Shown: piece by piece, positions 62,429 to 64,000 of the stretch
How positions within the stretch are numbered: the first letter of the stretch is position 1
Layout: every line of letters starts with the position of its first letter
Assembly: GCF_000282975.1 (NCBI RefSeq)
Contig: NZ_ALJC01000079.1
Span: 40,429-104,428 of the forward strand
Length of the DNA stretch: 64,000 nt
Reading direction: 5' to 3'
Source: Pseudomonas psychrophila HA-4
Lineage (GTDB): Bacteria > Pseudomonadota > Gammaproteobacteria > Pseudomonadales > Pseudomonadaceae
The notes under the pieces: model-generated
The model's input: only the letters and a program-made list of their open reading frames with translations
The model's database searches: none
What the model was told of the DNA's origin: nothing
Program-made: the position numbers and the translations under genes

Positions 62429-62639
62429 AGATAATTGGACTTTGAATAAAGGATGAATTGGAAAAGATGACTGACACGGTAAAGATGAAATAACTGTATA
62501 AAATATAACCAAATCACCCTTGAAGCAAGCCTGCAAGTCTTTCCCGGACGGTTAGTCGCCATATGCCGGGCAGAACTTGTAATTAGTCTCTGATCTTGTA
62601 TGGTTGGTTCCCTTTGAATTTGAGCCTTACGGGTCTGAT
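62429..62639. other. Divergent promoter region between the M23 gene and tyrS
   Basis: A 211-nt A/T-rich stretch. On the minus strand TATACA (62500-62495) is a possible -10 for the peptidase gene, with a weak -35 (TTCAAG, 18-bp spacing). I could not place a convincing tyrS promoter, and no T-box or other known leader motif was recognised. Confidence 0.35.
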
Positions 62640-63839
62640 ATGAAGTCGGTTGAAGAGCAGCTAGCGCTAATCAAGCGTGGTGCCGAAGAGGTACTGGTCG
62701 AGTCTGAATTGGTCGAGAAACTCAAGCGCGGTCAGCCGTTGCGTATTAAAGCGGGATTCGACCCGACGGCTCCCGATCTGCACTTGGGGCACACCGTACT
62801 TATTAATAAGCTTCGCCAATTTCAAGAGCTGGGTCATCAGGTGATCTTCCTTATTGGTGATTTCACCGGAATGATTGGTGACCCAAGTGGCAAGAGTGCG
62901 ACGCGTCCTCCGTTGACGCGTAAACAGGTTCTCGACAATGCCGAGACCTATAAAACTCAAGTTTTTAAGATTCTTGATCCGGCAAAGACCGAGGTGGCGT
63001 TCAATTCCACCTGGATGGATCAAATGGGGCCGGCTGACTTTATTCGCCTGACGTCTCAGTACACCGTTGCTCGTATGCTTGAACGCGATGACTTCGATAA
63101 GCGCTACACCACGAACCAGCCAATTGCCATTCATGAGTTTCTTTACCCGTTGGTGCAGGGGTATGACTCGGTTGCATTGAAAGCTGACGTTGAGTTGGGT
63201 GGCACTGATCAGAAGTTTAATCTGCTGATGGGTCGTGAGTTGCAGCGCGGTTACGGTCAGGAAGCTCAGTGCATCGTAACGATGCCGCTGCTTGAGGGTT
63301 TGGACGGTGTTAAGAAGATGTCCAAGTCTTTGGGCAACTATGTAGGCATTCAAGAAGCGCCTGGCGTGATGTATAGCAAGCTGGTGTCCATTCCTGATGC
63401 ATTGATGTGGCGTTATTTTGAGTTGCTGAGTTTTCGTTCGATGGACGAGATCAATGCGTTCAAAGCTGAGGTTGAGGCGGGTGCTAATCCGCGCGATATC
63501 AAAATCAAGCTGGCGGAAGAGATTGTTGCGCGTTTCCATGGTGAAGAGGCGGCTGCTAATGCTCACCGTGGTGCTGGGAATCGGATGAAGGATGGTGAGT
63601 TGCCAGATGATTTGCCGGAGATCGAGTTGACCGCTGCTGAGGACATGCCGATTGCTGCTGTCCTTAATAAAGCAGGTCTGGTCAAGAACTCTGCGGTTGC
63701 TCGGGATTTGCTGGGCTCTGGTGGTGTGCGTATAGATGGCGAAGTGGTTGATCGCACCTATATATATGCACTGGGTTCGACTCATGTCTGCCAGGCCGGT
63801 AAGAAGGCTTTTGCACGTATTTCGCTGAAAGCTGAATAA
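62640..63839 (+). CDS. tyrS: TyrS, tyrosyl-tRNA synthetase
   Basis: 399 residues from ATG 62640 ([20 protein letters not shown]); a 12-codon upstream extension is unlikely. Class I signatures HLGHT (HIGH) and KMSKS are present, with a C-terminal S4-like RNA-binding domain (about 335-399). This is the TyrZ-like long form typical of pseudomonads. It lies just before what looks like an rRNA operon promoter. Confidence 0.96.
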   Translation: MKSVEEQLALIKRGAEEVLVESELVEKLKRGQPLRIKAGFDPTAPDLHLGHTVLINKLRQFQELGHQVIFLIGDFTGMIGDPSGKSATRPPLTRKQVLDNAETYKTQVFKILDPAKTEVAFNSTWMDQMGPADFIRLTSQYTVARMLERDDFDKRYTTNQPIAIHEFLYPLVQGYDSVALKADVELGGTDQKFNLLMGRELQRGYGQEAQCIVTMPLLEGLDGVKKMSKSLGNYVGIQEAPGVMYSKLVSIPDALMWRYFELLSFRSMDEINAFKAEVEAGANPRDIKIKLAEEIVARFHGEEAAANAHRGAGNRMKDGELPDDLPEIELTAAEDMPIAAVLNKAGLVKNSAVARDLLGSGGVRIDGEVVDRTYIYALGSTHVCQAGKKAFARISLKAE

Positions 63840-63854
63840 ACCTGAAATAAAGAC

Positions 63855-63887
63855 TGGACGGCGCATTTTATTCGCCTATAATGCGCC
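63855..63887 (+). promoter_or_regulatory. Upstream promoter with perfect TATAAT, before the presumed rRNA operon
   Basis: TGGACG (63855-63860), 16-bp spacer, TATAAT (63877-63882). The -10 lies in one arm of an 8-bp inverted repeat GGCGCATT/AATGCGCC (63860-63867 with 63880-63887), which may also act as the tyrS 3' stem. A first rrn promoter or a small independent promoter are both possible. Confidence 0.55.
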
Positions 63888-63988
63888 CAATTCCGGCGCA
63901 GTCGAAACGGAAAACTCTTTGAATATCAATGAGTTGGATTGGTTTTCGGCAGTGCCAGCTTCAAGTCATCGAAGCAGGAAATGAGGTG

Positions 63989-64000
63989 TTGACAGCAGCG
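63989..64000 (+). promoter_or_regulatory. -35 element of a probable rRNA operon promoter (cut by window end)
   Basis: TTGACA at 63989-63994 followed by GCAGCG at the window edge. The preceding AAATGAGG and following GCAGCG fit the remembered Pseudomonas rrn P1 context, where the -10 follows about 17 bp later. The -10 and 16S gene would be outside the window. Confidence 0.6.

Noticed and set aside
62667..63866. Open frame of 399 codons on the minus strand over tyrS
   Set aside because: Mirror frame of tyrS; no ribosome site and no recognisable motifs.

Overview
The window is core chromosome of a Pseudomonas, most like the P. putida / P. fluorescens groups. This rests on gene content and order: pqqFABC next to davBA; the rpsU-dnaG-rpoD block divergent from tsaD; lptD-surA-pdxA-rsmA-apaG-apaH; amgK-murU; a two-component system plus ABC importer of the agtSR-agtABCD type; trpEGDC; vfr; argC-erpA-anmK-tyrS. 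REP/REPIN repeats typical of pseudomonads are scattered through it. Identifications come from reading the translated sequences and from remembered family knowledge; no database search was run.

Layout. 0-4.5 kb (minus strand): pqqC (cut by the window edge), pqqB, pqqA and the peptidase pqqF for PQQ synthesis. 4.5-7.8 kb (minus): davA and davB, the lysine to 5-aminovalerate route, with an Lrp/AsnC regulator. 8.0 kb: a tRNA-Ile2 (CAT) gene. 8.1-11.5 kb: a large periplasmic-sensor/PAS/GGDEF/EAL protein. 11.6-16.2 kb: rpoD, dnaG, rpsU. 16.3-20.4 kb: tsaD, plsY, folB, folK, cca. 20.4-25.3 kb: the stress trio spoVR / yeaH / prkA. 25.6-33.2 kb: a long minus-strand run from lptD down to glpE. 33.3-35.8 kb: amgK, murU and a DnaJ-like gene. 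36.8-44.6 kb: agtS-agtR and agtABCD. 44.6-45.3 kb: a REP-associated tyrosine transposase (RAYT) with its REP sequences. 45.4-51 kb: rpe, gph, trpE, trpG, trpD, trpC. 51-59.9 kb: lipoate-ligase-like gene, vfr, an OsmC protein, speD, coq7, HIT protein, SDR, DUF805, flavin oxidoreductase, hemJ, argC, erpA. 59.9-63.8 kb: anmK, an M23 peptidase and tyrS. The last bases hold a TTGACA element that looks like the -35 box of an rRNA operon promoter, cut by the window end.

Links between genes: DavBA make 5-aminovalerate, and the Agt-type importer and sensor are for 5-aminovalerate/GABA in P. aeruginosa, so two parts of one catabolic theme lie 33 kb apart. AmgK, MurU and AnmK belong to peptidoglycan sugar recycling. 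The gph reading frame ends in a Trp-containing stretch directly before trpE and may double as a trp leader peptide.

I found no prophage, CRISPR array, integron or defence island. The only mobile element with a gene is the RAYT. The points most worth a second look are the gph/trpE leader overlap, a perfect palindrome upstream of agtA, the RAYT/REPIN system with copies inside the pqq and dav gene strings, and structured leaders upstream of vfr and erpA.
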